Of a stretch of 9,106 bases of DNA, positions 1-5,297 are shown piece by piece (the first letter of the stretch is position 1; each line of letters opens with the position of its first letter). Made by a program: the position numbers and the translations under genes. A model generated the notes under the pieces. It was not told the DNA's origin, did not search any database, and saw only the letters and a list, made by a program, of their open reading frames with translations. The DNA is from Oscillospiraceae bacterium (lineage in GTDB: Bacteria > Bacillota_A > Clostridia > Oscillospirales > Oscillospiraceae), in assembly GCA_017540945.1 (NCBI GenBank), contig JAFYAB010000068.1:1-9106 (forward strand), read 5' to 3'.

Positions 1-43
1 AAATGATTTTCCAGTCGGGCTACGCCCTCCTTCCAAATCATTT
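1..43. repeat. Inverted repeat at the left edge
   Basis: AAATGATTT at 1-9 is the exact reverse complement of AAATCATTT at 35-43. A smaller hairpin, GGGC/GCCC with loop TAC, sits inside at 17-27. The outer arms may continue beyond the window, so the full size is unknown. The T-run positions do not make a convincing terminator on either strand. It could be a palindromic intergenic repeat or the end of a larger element. Confidence 0.5.
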
Positions 44-61
44 TGCAGGAATTTGTGACCC

Positions 62-103
62 CCATGTGTAAACCATGTGTTTGCACAATCTGTAAACCAT
101 GTG
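62..103. repeat. 13-bp direct repeats, operator-like
   Basis: TGTAAACCATGTG occurs exactly at 67-79 and again at 91-103, a 24-bp period. A third copy of the core CCATGTG lies at 62-68. The repeats end 4 bp before a TTGACA hexamer at 108-113, which itself lies inside a short inverted repeat (CTTG at 107-110, CAAG at 114-117). Tandem sites beside a -35-like hexamer can be a regulator binding site, but no matching -10 at normal spacing is seen, so the function is inference. The repeats themselves are read directly. Confidence 0.5.
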
Positions 104-183
104 GGTCTTGACACAAGCCCCTTCCCTACAATGGGGCGGCTGCGGATTCGCCTTGGGGTTGCCGTGACGTGGGTATTGCTGCC

Positions 184-205
184 GGCGCGCCGGGGTCGGC
201 GCGCC
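184..205. repeat. GC-rich hairpin with twin GGCGCGCC arms
   Basis: GGCGCGCC at 184-191 and 198-205 are each self-palindromic and together form an 8-bp all-GC stem around a GGGGTC loop. On the minus strand the element is led by CCGTAGGGC. From memory, this resembles an abundant class of intergenic palindromes in gut Clostridia that begin with GTAGGG and vary in the loop; that likeness is not verified. No coding role is apparent. Confidence 0.45.
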
Positions 206-292
206 CTACGGTTGCGGCTGCCGGTCTGCCTTGCTTTCTTCAAAAACTTCCCATTCGCAACAAAGCTTCCCACGGCAGCAGAACATCCCTCG

Positions 293-333
293 CCATAAAA
301 AAACGCCTGGACTTTTCCAGGCGTTTTTTATGG
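293..333 (-). terminator. Rho-independent terminator after rplQ (bidirectional)
   Basis: The stem is CGCCTGGA (304-311) with TCCAGGCG (316-323) around a four-base loop. It is flanked by seven A (297-303) and six T (324-329), so on the minus strand the stem is followed by a seven-U tract, and on the plus strand by six U. The outer CCAT/ATGG extends the inverted repeat over the whole interval with one bulged A. It begins one base after the rplQ stop codon, marking the end of the spc-alpha transcript. Its symmetry means it could also stop transcription arriving from the left. Confidence 0.95.
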
Positions 334-334
334 T

Positions 335-676
335 TCAAACCAGTTCCAGAACGGCCATCTCGGCGGCGTCGCCGCGGCGGGGGCCGATGCGGGTCACGCG
401 GGTGTAACCGCCCTCGCGGGACTCGTAGGTCTTGGCGACTTCGTCGAAGAGCTTCTTGGCCACGTCCTCACGGGTGATAAAGGCCAGGGCCTGACGGTAG
501 GCGGCCAGGTTTTTCTTCTTTCCAAGGCTTATCATCTTCTCGGCCATGGCGCTGATCTCCTTGGCGCGGGTGTAGGTGGTCTCCATGCGGCCGGTGTCCA
601 GGAAATCTGTCACCTGCTGACGGAGCATGGCCCTGCGCTGGTCGCTGGTCTTGCCGAGCTTTCTTGTACCGGGCAT
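335..676 (-). CDS. rplQ: 50S ribosomal protein L17
   Basis: L17 is a large-subunit protein that sits near the peptide exit tunnel. The 113-residue product begins MPGTRKLGKTSDQRRAML, the typical L17 start, and continues with the RQQVTDFLDTGRMETTYTRA stretch and the closing YTRVTRIGPRRGDAAEMAVLEL motif of the family. Its length is slightly below the 116-127 residues usual for bacteria, consistent with the compact form. The ATG at 676 is preceded by AGGAGG about nine bases away, and the gene follows rpoA after 17 nt. It is the last gene of the operon in this genome, with a strong terminator directly behind it. In B. subtilis the ecf transporter genes follow instead. Identification is secure. Confidence 0.98.
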   Translation of the reverse strand: MPGTRKLGKTSDQRRAMLRQQVTDFLDTGRMETTYTRAKEISAMAEKMISLGKKKNLAAYRQALAFITREDVAKKLFDEVAKTYESREGGYTRVTRIGPRRGDAAEMAVLELV

Positions 677-693
677 TTCGGTCTTCCTCCTAA

Positions 694-1644
694 TCAGTTG
701 TTCTCGTCGCTTGCCAGGCTCAAGCCCATCATAGCCAGCTTATGCTCGACTTCCTCCAGGGACTTGCGGCCAAGGTTGCGCACTTTGATCATTTCATCCT
801 GGGTCTTGCCGACCAGGTCCTCCACCGTGTTGATGTTGGCTCTCTTCAGGCAGTTGAAGCTGCGGACGGAGAGGTCCAGCTCCTCGATGGTCATCTCCAG
901 CACCTTGTCCCGCTGGGCCTCCACCTTTTCCACCACCGTGGCGCGGGAGCCGATGTTCTCGCTCAGGTCGGTGAAGATGGTGAAGTGGTCGCAGAGGATC
1001 TTGGCGCCCAGGGAGACGGCGTCGCGGGCGGTGATGGTCTTGTCGGTCCAGACTTCGATGGTCAGCTTATCGAAATCGGTCTGATTGCCAACGCGGGTGT
1101 TCTCCACCGTGTAGTTGACCTTCAGAACGGGGTTGTAGATCGAGTCCACCGGGATCGTGCCGATGGGGGCCTGGGGGTTCTTGTTGCGGTCTGCGGTGAC
1201 GTAGCCTCTGCCGTGGTTGAAGCTCAGCTCCATGCTGATGGAGGCGTCGGGACCCAGGGTGGCGATGTGGTGCTCGGGGTTCAGGATCTCCACGTCGCTG
1301 TCGGCGCGGATATCGCCCGCTGTGACCTCACGCTCGCCGGAGGCTTCCAGATAGACCGTTTTGGCGCCCTCACAGTGCAGACGGGCAATGATGCCCTTGA
1401 CGTTCAGGACGATCTCGGTGACATCTTCTTTGACGCCGGGGATCGTGGCGAACTCGTGCTGGATCCCCGCAATTTTGATGGCGGTGACGGCGGTGCCGGG
1501 AAGAGAGGAGAGAAGCACTCTGCGAAGGGAGTTGCCCAAAGTCGTGCCGTAGCCACGCTCAAGGGGCTCCACGACATACTTGCCGTAGGATTCATCGGAC
1601 GGAGTCTCGATGCACTCGATGCGGGGCTTTTTGATTTCAATCAT
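694..1644 (-). CDS. rpoA: DNA-directed RNA polymerase subunit alpha
   Basis: Alpha dimerises to nucleate assembly of RNA polymerase, and its C-terminal domain binds UP-element DNA and activators. The 316-residue protein has the N-terminal dimerisation domain (about 1-230), with the signature [16 protein letters not shown] at 35-50, a short linker, and the C-terminal helix-hairpin-helix domain (about 249-308). DNA-contact residues match E. coli R265, N268, G296, K298 and S299 as R261, N264, G292, K294 and S295. Length and start (MIEIKKP) agree with B. subtilis RpoA (314 aa). The ATG at 1644 has AAGGAGGG upstream, though 12 nt away, somewhat long. It is separated from rpsD by an unusually long 152-nt spacer. 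No truncation or odd residue is seen. Confidence 0.99.
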   Translation of the reverse strand: MIEIKKPRIECIETPSDESYGKYVVEPLERGYGTTLGNSLRRVLLSSLPGTAVTAIKIAGIQHEFATIPGVKEDVTEIVLNVKGIIARLHCEGAKTVYLEASGEREVTAGDIRADSDVEILNPEHHIATLGPDASISMELSFNHGRGYVTADRNKNPQAPIGTIPVDSIYNPVLKVNYTVENTRVGNQTDFDKLTIEVWTDKTITARDAVSLGAKILCDHFTIFTDLSENIGSRATVVEKVEAQRDKVLEMTIEELDLSVRSFNCLKRANINTVEDLVGKTQDEMIKVRNLGRKSLEEVEHKLAMMGLSLASDENN

Positions 1645-1796
1645 GTGGTATTGTTACCCTCCTTCTTAGTTTCGGCTGAGGAAGCGCGTGGAGACGGTCG
1701 CCCAGGCTGGGAGAAGTCCCCATCGCGGCTCCTGAGCATTGGCGTGCTTTCGCACGCGGTCGGTTCAGCTTACCAAGCGTTCTGAGGGTCTTCCAA
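1645..1796 (-). other. Long structured spacer between rpsD and rpoA
   Basis: This 152-nt gap is about ten times the usual spacing in this operon and has no open frame with a ribosome binding site. Read as minus-strand RNA it contains a 6-bp stem GCGTGC/GCACGC closed by a GAAA tetraloop (1742-1757), a 4-bp stem GCTT/AAGC (1768-1778) and a TGGG/CCCA hairpin (1708-1722). CGCGTG at 1685-1690 can also pair with CACGCG at 1753-1758, which would compete with the tetraloop hairpin. No clear promoter hexamers or U-tract are visible. It could be a regulatory leader for rpoA, an mRNA processing or stability element, or an inserted repeat; the sequence alone does not decide. Confidence 0.45.
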
Positions 1797-2402
1797 TTAC
1801 TTGGAATACAGCTCGACGATGAGGTGCTCCTCGATGGGCATGTCGATGTCTTCTCTCGCGGGGGTGGCGTTGATCTTCGCAATCATGTTGTTGGCGTCAT
1901 AGTCGATCCACTTCGGGGGCTGACGGAAGGCGTTGTCCTCGATGTTGGCCTTGATCTTCTCCAGGGACTTGCTGGAGTCCTTCAGGGTGACGACCATGCC
2001 GGGCTTCACCAGGAAGCTGGGGATGTTGACGCGGCGGCCGTTGACGGTGAAGTGGCCGTGGCTGACCAGCTGGCGGGCCTCGGCGCGGGTCATGGCGAAG
2101 CCCAGACGGAACACCACGTTGTCCAGACGGGACTCCAGGATGCTCAGCAGGTTCTCGCCGGTCTGGCCGGGACGGCGCTGGGCCATGTCGAAATAGTTGC
2201 GGAACTGGCGCTCCAGGACGCCGTAGATGAACTTCACCTTCTGCTTCTCCTGCAGCTGCATCCCGTACTCGGACTGCTTGCGGCGCATCCCCTTCTGACC
2301 CTTGGGGTCGCGGGTGGTGGTCTTCTTGGCGTAACCCAGGCTGGCCGGGGAAATGCCCAGCGCCTTGCAGCGCTTGGCAATGGGCTGAATACTTCTTGCC
2401 AT
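1797..2402 (-). CDS. rpsD: 30S ribosomal protein S4
   Basis: S4 is a primary 16S rRNA binder that starts assembly of the small-subunit body and helps accuracy at the mRNA entry channel; in E. coli and B. subtilis it also represses its own mRNA. The 201-residue protein has the N-terminal S4 region, with GQKGMRRKQSEYGMQLQEKQ at 35-54, and the S4 RNA-binding domain from about residue 91 (SRLDNVVFRLGFAMTRAEAR). Only one cysteine (C12) is present in the N-terminal part, so this is the zinc-free form. The ATG at 2402 has a near-perfect AAAGGAGGT nine bases upstream. It follows rpsK after 19 nt and is followed by a long structured gap before rpoA. Its position inside the alpha operon is typical of Clostridia. 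Confidence 0.99.
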   Translation of the reverse strand: MARSIQPIAKRCKALGISPASLGYAKKTTTRDPKGQKGMRRKQSEYGMQLQEKQKVKFIYGVLERQFRNYFDMAQRRPGQTGENLLSILESRLDNVVFRLGFAMTRAEARQLVSHGHFTVNGRRVNIPSFLVKPGMVVTLKDSSKSLEKIKANIEDNAFRQPPKWIDYDANNMIAKINATPAREDIDMPIEEHLIVELYSK

Positions 2403-2421
2403 TGTTCTCTACCTCCTTTGA

Positions 2422-2826
2422 TCAGACACGACGACGCTTGGGAGGACGGCAGCCGTTGTGGGGGATGGGCGTCACGTCCTTGATCATCGTAACCTCCAGA
2501 CCGGCGGTCTGCAGGGCGCGGATGGCGGCCTCACGTCCGGAGCCGGGGCCCCGCACATAGACCTCCACGGTCTTCAGACCGTGCTCCATGGCCGCCCGTG
2601 CGGCGGTCTCCGCCGCGGTCTGCGCGGCAAAGGGGGTGGATTTCTTGCTGCCACGGAAGCCCATGCCGCCGGCGGAAGCCCAGGAGATGGCGTTCCCGCC
2701 CAGGTCGGTGATGGTGACCATGGTATTGTTGAAGGAGGAGCTGATATGCACCTGGCCCTTTTCGATGTTCTTGCGCTCTCTGCGGCGCGTGCGGACAACC
2801 TTCTTGCCCTTGGTATTCGCTGCCAT
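2422..2826 (-). CDS. rpsK: 30S ribosomal protein S11
   Basis: S11 lies on the platform of the small subunit and helps shape the mRNA exit and Shine-Dalgarno region. The 134-residue product shows the expected basic N-terminus (about 1-20), the core [20 protein letters not shown], and the C-terminal signature [19 protein letters not shown] with [13 protein letters not shown] before it. Length is close to B. subtilis S11 (131). The ATG at 2826 follows GGGAGGG at good distance and starts 15 nt after the rpsM stop. All family blocks are present with no anomaly. Confidence 0.99.
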   Translation of the reverse strand: MAANTKGKKVVRTRRRERKNIEKGQVHISSSFNNTMVTITDLGGNAISWASAGGMGFRGSKKSTPFAAQTAAETAARAAMEHGLKTVEVYVRGPGSGREAAIRALQTAGLEVTMIKDVTPIPHNGCRPPKRRRV

Positions 2827-2841
2827 TTACATATCCCTCCC

Positions 2842-3207
2842 TTACTTCTTCTTGTTGGCGATGGTGCGTTTCGGACCCTTGCGGGTACGGGCGTTGGTCT
2901 TGCTGCGCTGGCCGCGGACGGGCAGGCCCTTGCGGTGACGGGTGCCGCGATAGCAGCCGATCTCCATCAGGCGCTTGATGTCCAGCGCGGTCTGGCGGCG
3001 CAGGTCGCCCTCCACCACATAGTGGTCGATGCACTCACGCAGCTTGGCCTCTTCCTCTTCGGTCAGGTTCTTCACGCGGGTGTCGGGATTGATCCCGGTC
3101 TCCGCCAGGATCTTGTTCGCGCTGGTTCTGCCGATGCCGTAGATGTAGGTCAGGCCGATCTCGATCCTCTTATCCTTGGGCAGGTCAACGCCGGCGATTC
3201 TTGCCAT
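2842..3207 (-). CDS. rpsM: 30S ribosomal protein S13
   Basis: S13 sits in the head of the small subunit and contacts the P-site tRNA and the 50S bridge. With the ATG at 3207 the protein is 121 residues and starts [19 protein letters not shown], exactly the family pattern and length. It carries the helix-two-turns-helix region ([14 protein letters not shown]), the SYRG-like [16 protein letters not shown] segment and the basic tail [17 protein letters not shown]. An in-frame TTG at 3216 would add three residues and is less likely. The ribosome binding site is weak: only AAAGGA, 13 nt before the ATG, compared with AAGGAGG at 8-10 nt for most neighbours. A 290-nt spacer with strong potential structure lies upstream, which fits translational control, though that is inference. 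Confidence 0.98.
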   Translation of the reverse strand: MARIAGVDLPKDKRIEIGLTYIYGIGRTSANKILAETGINPDTRVKNLTEEEEAKLRECIDHYVVEGDLRRQTALDIKRLMEIGCYRGTRHRKGLPVRGQRSKTNARTRKGPKRTIANKKK

Positions 3208-3232
3208 GTTTCTCAATCAATCCTTTCATTGA

Positions 3233-3299
3233 TTTTATACCCTCGGGTCTTACGATCGCATGGTCGCAGTAACCCAACCCTCCGGGCTGCGGTATAAGA
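3233..3299 (-). promoter_or_regulatory. Candidate structured leader of rpsM
   Basis: Read as minus-strand RNA, a 7-bp outer stem (TTATACC, plus positions 3291-3297, with GGTATAA, 3235-3241) encloses a small CCC-GGA-GGG hairpin (3278-3286) and a second arm pairing GGGTTAC (3269-3275) with GTAAGACCC (3245-3253) through an AG bulge. This is compatible with a three-way junction ending about a dozen bases before the weak rpsM ribosome binding site. In E. coli, S4 binds a pseudoknot at this same place and represses the alpha operon; S4 is encoded here two genes downstream. Homology to that leader is not visible. TATAAA at 3234-3239 resembles a -10 box but has no matching -35. Confidence 0.4.
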
Positions 3300-3310
3300 C
3301 AGCCGGGACG

Positions 3311-3322
3311 GGCCGCAAGGCC
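3311..3322. repeat. Small GGCC hairpin
   Basis: GGCC at 3311-3314 and 3319-3322 pair around a GCAA loop (TTGC on the transcribed strand). It lies between the candidate rpsM leader and the palindrome cluster. It is short, so it could be chance in GC-rich DNA. Confidence 0.3.
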
Positions 3323-3340
3323 AGAAAAAGCCTCGCAGAG

Positions 3341-3492
3341 TTTTCGCCCGCAGGCGAAAAGAAATTTGAATTGTTTTTTGCGTGGCTCCGCCGCGCAAAA
3401 AATCCTTCTCGCTTAAGCGAGTGTGCCCGCAGGGTGCGCTCGCGGAGCGCAGCCCTCTCGTTTTCGAGCCCAGCGAAGCGGGTCGAAAACGA
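3341..3492. repeat. Cluster of five palindromic hairpins between rpmJ and rpsM
   Basis: Five inverted repeats lie nearly end to end. They are: 3341-3360, TTTTCGCC/GGCGAAAA with loop CGCA; 3374-3402, T6-GCG and GGC pairing with GCC and CGC-A6, one mismatch; 3408-3421, the perfect palindrome CTCGCTTAAGCGAG; 3431-3456, AGGG plus TGCGCTC pairing with GAGCGCA plus CCCT, one bulged G; and 3458-3492, TCGTTTTCGA pairing with TCGAAAACGA and continuing inward as CCC/GGG and GC/GC with two bulges. Three have T-rich 5' and A-rich 3' arms, so none has a free U-tract and none works as an intrinsic terminator. The last begins 5 nt after the rpmJ stop. The cluster looks like an inserted or expanded repeat; effects on mRNA stability or processing are possible. 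Confidence 0.65.
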
Positions 3493-3497
3493 ATGCT

Positions 3498-3611
3498 TTA
3501 GCCCTGTCTCTGCTTGTGCTTGGGGTTCTCGCAGATGACCATGACGACGCCCTTGCGCTTGATGATCTTGCACTTTTCGCACATGGGCTTGACAGACGGT
3601 CTGACTTTCAT
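3498..3611 (-). CDS. rpmJ: 50S ribosomal protein L36
   Basis: L36 is the smallest large-subunit protein and stabilises 23S rRNA near the base of the L7/L12 stalk. The reading frame encodes 37 residues starting [20 protein letters not shown] and ending NPKHKQRQG, nearly identical in pattern to B. subtilis L36. The zinc ligands C11, C14, C27 and H32 are all present, so this is the zinc-binding (C+) form. The ATG at 3611 is preceded by AGGAGG (in TAGGAGGTACAG), and the gene follows infA after 19 nt. Behind its stop lies the 290-nt spacer with the palindrome cluster. The identification is certain despite the small size. Confidence 0.98.
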   Translation of the reverse strand: MKVRPSVKPMCEKCKIIKRKGVVMVICENPKHKQRQG

Positions 3612-3630
3612 CTGTACCTCCTATTGTGAA

Positions 3631-3849
3631 TTACTTCGTGCGCCAGGTGATCCGCCCGCGGGTCAGATCATAGGGCGACATCTGCACCGTGACCCGGTCG
3701 CCGGGGAGGATCTTGATATAGTTCATCCGAAGCTTTCCGGAAATATGCGCCAGGATGGTGTGGCCTCCGCCGATGTCCACCTGGAACATGGTGTTGGGCA
3801 GGGATTCCACCACCGTGCCCTCCAGCTCGATTACATCATCTTTCGCCAA
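3631..3849 (-). CDS. infA: Translation initiation factor IF-1
   Basis: IF-1 binds the A site of the 30S subunit during initiation together with IF-2 and IF-3. The 72-residue protein is a single OB/S1-like fold and matches the family throughout: [19 protein letters not shown] at the start, then [19 protein letters not shown], and the end [14 protein letters not shown]. Length is exactly the usual 72. The start codon is TTG (3849-3847), fixed by the conserved MAKDD beginning and by AAGGAGG about ten bases upstream; no in-frame ATG gives a full protein. It follows map after 22 nt. The KOW-domain gene that some Clostridia carry between map and infA is absent here. Confidence 0.98.
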   Translation of the reverse strand: MAKDDVIELEGTVVESLPNTMFQVDIGGGHTILAHISGKLRMNYIKILPGDRVTVQMSPYDLTRGRITWRTK

Positions 3850-3871
3850 GACTGTTTACCCTCCTTGAGAA

Positions 3872-4639
3872 TTATAACCAGTGGTCGTCTGCAACTGTCA
3901 GGATCTCCGGTTCCCCATCGGTGATGAGGATGGAGTTTTCATAGTGTGCGGACAGGCTGCCGTCTGCGGTGACGACGGTCCAGCCGTCGGAGAGGACTTT
4001 GACCTCCCAGGTGCCCATGTTGACCATGGGTTCCACCGCGATGGTCATGCCCTGCACCAGACGGGGACTGCCTCTGCCGCGCTGCACATAGTTGGGGACC
4101 TCCGGGTCCTCGTGCATCCGGGCGCCGACCCCGTGGCCGACGTAGTCCCGGACCACGGAGCAGCCCGCGCCCTCGGCGTATTGCTGGACGGCGGCGGAGA
4201 TGTCCGAGACCCGCTTGCCGGGCCTGGCCTGCCGGATGCCCTCGAAGAAGCTCTGGCGGGTCACGGCGATGAGGCGCAGGGCCTCCTCGCCGCAGGTCCC
4301 GCAGGGGAAGGTCCCGGCGCAGTCTCCGACGAATCCCTGATAAGTGGCGCCCACGTCCACGCTGACGATGTCGCCGGCCTGGAGTTTGCGCGCACCGGGG
4401 ATCCCGTGGATAACCTGGTCGTTGACGGAGATGCAGGCGCTGGCCGGATAGCCGGAATAGCCGAGAAAGGTGGGCTCAGCGCCTGACTTTTTGATGAAGT
4501 GGAATACCTCTTTGTTGATTGCCCGGGTGGTGACGCCGGGCTCGATCATCTGCCGGGCGATGCTGCGCGCCCCGGCGGCGATTTTCCCCGCCTGGCGCAT
4601 CAGCTCGATCTCTCTGGAAGATTTGATGACGATCGCCAT
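3872..4639 (-). CDS. map: Methionine aminopeptidase, type I
   Basis: This metalloenzyme removes the initiator methionine from new proteins when the second residue is small. The 255-residue product has the pita-bread fold signature residues in order: H78 (VIHGIP), metal ligands D95 (SVDVGA), D106 (GDCAGTF), H169 (YVGHGVG), E203 (AVEPM) and E234 (AHYENSIL). These correspond to E. coli H79, D97, D108, H171, E204 and E235. There is no N-terminal zinc-finger or SH3-binding extension, so it is the short bacterial type Ia form. The ATG at 4639 lies 12 nt after the adk stop, with a modest GGAG close to it in the overlap region, suggesting coupling with adk. The adk-map pair after secY is the standard Firmicute arrangement. 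Confidence 0.98.
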   Translation of the reverse strand: MAIVIKSSREIELMRQAGKIAAGARSIARQMIEPGVTTRAINKEVFHFIKKSGAEPTFLGYSGYPASACISVNDQVIHGIPGARKLQAGDIVSVDVGATYQGFVGDCAGTFPCGTCGEEALRLIAVTRQSFFEGIRQARPGKRVSDISAAVQQYAEGAGCSVVRDYVGHGVGARMHEDPEVPNYVQRGRGSPRLVQGMTIAVEPMVNMGTWEVKVLSDGWTVVTADGSLSAHYENSILITDGEPEILTVADDHWL

Positions 4640-4651
4640 AGAATCTCCGGC

Positions 4652-5284
4652 TCAAAGCCCCAGCGCTTTCACGATGACCTGGGTGGTTTCGGCGATGCCG
4701 GGCTGATTGTCCACGCTGACCAGCTTGCCGCGTTTGGCATAGAAGTCCTTGAGCGGCTCGGTCTCGGCGTGATAGGTGACGAGACGCGCGCGGACGGTCT
4801 CCGGGGCGTCGTCCTTGCGGATGGTCAGGGCGGCCCCGCAGTTGTCGCAGACGCCCTCCGTCTTCGGCGGGTTGGCGACCACGTGGAAGCTGGCGCCGCA
4901 GTCCGGGCAGGTCCGGCGGCCGCTCATCCGGTCGATGATCGTCTGGTCGGCCACCTCGATGGACAGGGCGCAGTCGATGTCGATGCCGCCGTCCTCCATG
5001 GCCTGGGCCTGGGGGATCGTGCGGGGGACGCCGTCCAGGATATAGCCGTGCGCGCAGTCCGGCTCGGCCAGGCGCTCCCGGATGATGCCGATGATGACCT
5101 CGTCCGGGACCAGTCTGCCGCTCTCCACATACTCTTTGGCCTTCAGGCCCACGGGGGTGCCGTTTTTCATGGCCGCACGGAGGATGTTGCCGGTGGAGAT
5201 GGTGGGGATGTCCAGCATTTTTGCCAGGATCTCCGCCTGGGTGCCTTTTCCGGCGCCGGGGGCGCCGAGCAGAATCAGCTTCAT
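4652..5284 (-). CDS. adk: Adenylate kinase (zinc LID form)
   Basis: Adenylate kinase interconverts ATP plus AMP with two ADP and balances the adenylate pool in the cytoplasm. The 210-residue protein has the P-loop GAPGAGKGT (7-15), the AMP-binding region from about 30, and a LID domain with four cysteines (C126, C129, C146, C149) that bind zinc, as in many Gram-positive enzymes. Two signature positions differ from the textbook motif: TGD reads TGN (N33) and DGFPRT reads DGVPRT (V86). Two adjacent ATGs are possible (5287 and 5284). The second is preferred because it begins MKLILLGAPG like the family and lies 6 nt from AGGAGG, against 3 nt for the first. It follows secY within about a dozen bases. 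Confidence 0.97.
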   Translation of the reverse strand: MKLILLGAPGAGKGTQAEILAKMLDIPTISTGNILRAAMKNGTPVGLKAKEYVESGRLVPDEVIIGIIRERLAEPDCAHGYILDGVPRTIPQAQAMEDGGIDIDCALSIEVADQTIIDRMSGRRTCPDCGASFHVVANPPKTEGVCDNCGAALTIRKDDAPETVRARLVTYHAETEPLKDFYAKRGKLVSVDNQPGIAETTQVIVKALGL

Positions 5285-5297
5285 CATGCTCCTCCTC

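Larger units (their letters stand above)
1..292. other. Non-coding region downstream of the ribosomal operon
   Basis: I see no convincing gene here. Short open frames exist on the plus strand, but they have no ribosome binding site, are arginine- and proline-rich low-complexity products of GC-rich DNA, and run through repeats or the terminator. The stretch holds an edge inverted repeat (1-43), three CCATGTG words including two 13-bp direct repeats (62-103), a TTGACA hexamer (108-113) and a GC-rich hairpin (184-205). From about 225 to 292 I see nothing recognisable. It separates the rplQ terminator from whatever lies to the left of the window. Confidence 0.7.

Noticed and set aside
62..103. 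CRISPR-like array from the CCATGTG repeats
   Set aside because: Only two full 13-bp copies with an 11-bp gap; repeat and spacer lengths and copy number do not fit a CRISPR array.
77..298. Plus-strand frame of 73 codons in the left flank
   Set aside because: It starts inside the direct repeats, lacks a ribosome binding site, runs through the GGCGCGCC hairpin and ends in the terminator region; the product resembles no family I know.
169..477. Plus-strand frame of 102 codons across the terminator into rplQ
   Set aside because: It crosses the rho-independent terminator and overlaps rplQ antisense; the Arg-rich product is what random GC-rich DNA gives.
742..1785. Open frame of 347 codons on the plus strand, antisense to rpoA
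   Set aside because: Same cause: it mirrors codon bias in rpoA, has a low-complexity Val/Asp/Gly-rich product and no plausible start signal.
3208..3216. TTG start at 3216 for rpsM
   Set aside because: It adds three residues before the canonical MARIAGVD start and lies only 4 nt from the GGA; family alignment favours the ATG at 3207.
3234..3268. Internal sigma-A promoter for rpsM (TATAAA at 3234-3239)
   Set aside because: No TTGACA-like hexamer lies 16-18 bp upstream on the minus strand; the -10-like match is better explained as one arm of the proposed outer stem.
3374..3402. T6...A6 hairpin as a terminator between rpmJ and rpsM
   Set aside because: The Ts are on the 5' arm and the As on the 3' arm on both strands, so there is no U-tract after the stem; it should not terminate transcription in either direction.
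3260..3538. Plus-strand frame of 92 codons through the palindrome cluster
   Set aside because: It overlaps rpmJ antisense, has no ribosome binding site, and follows the repeat arms; no sign of coding selection.
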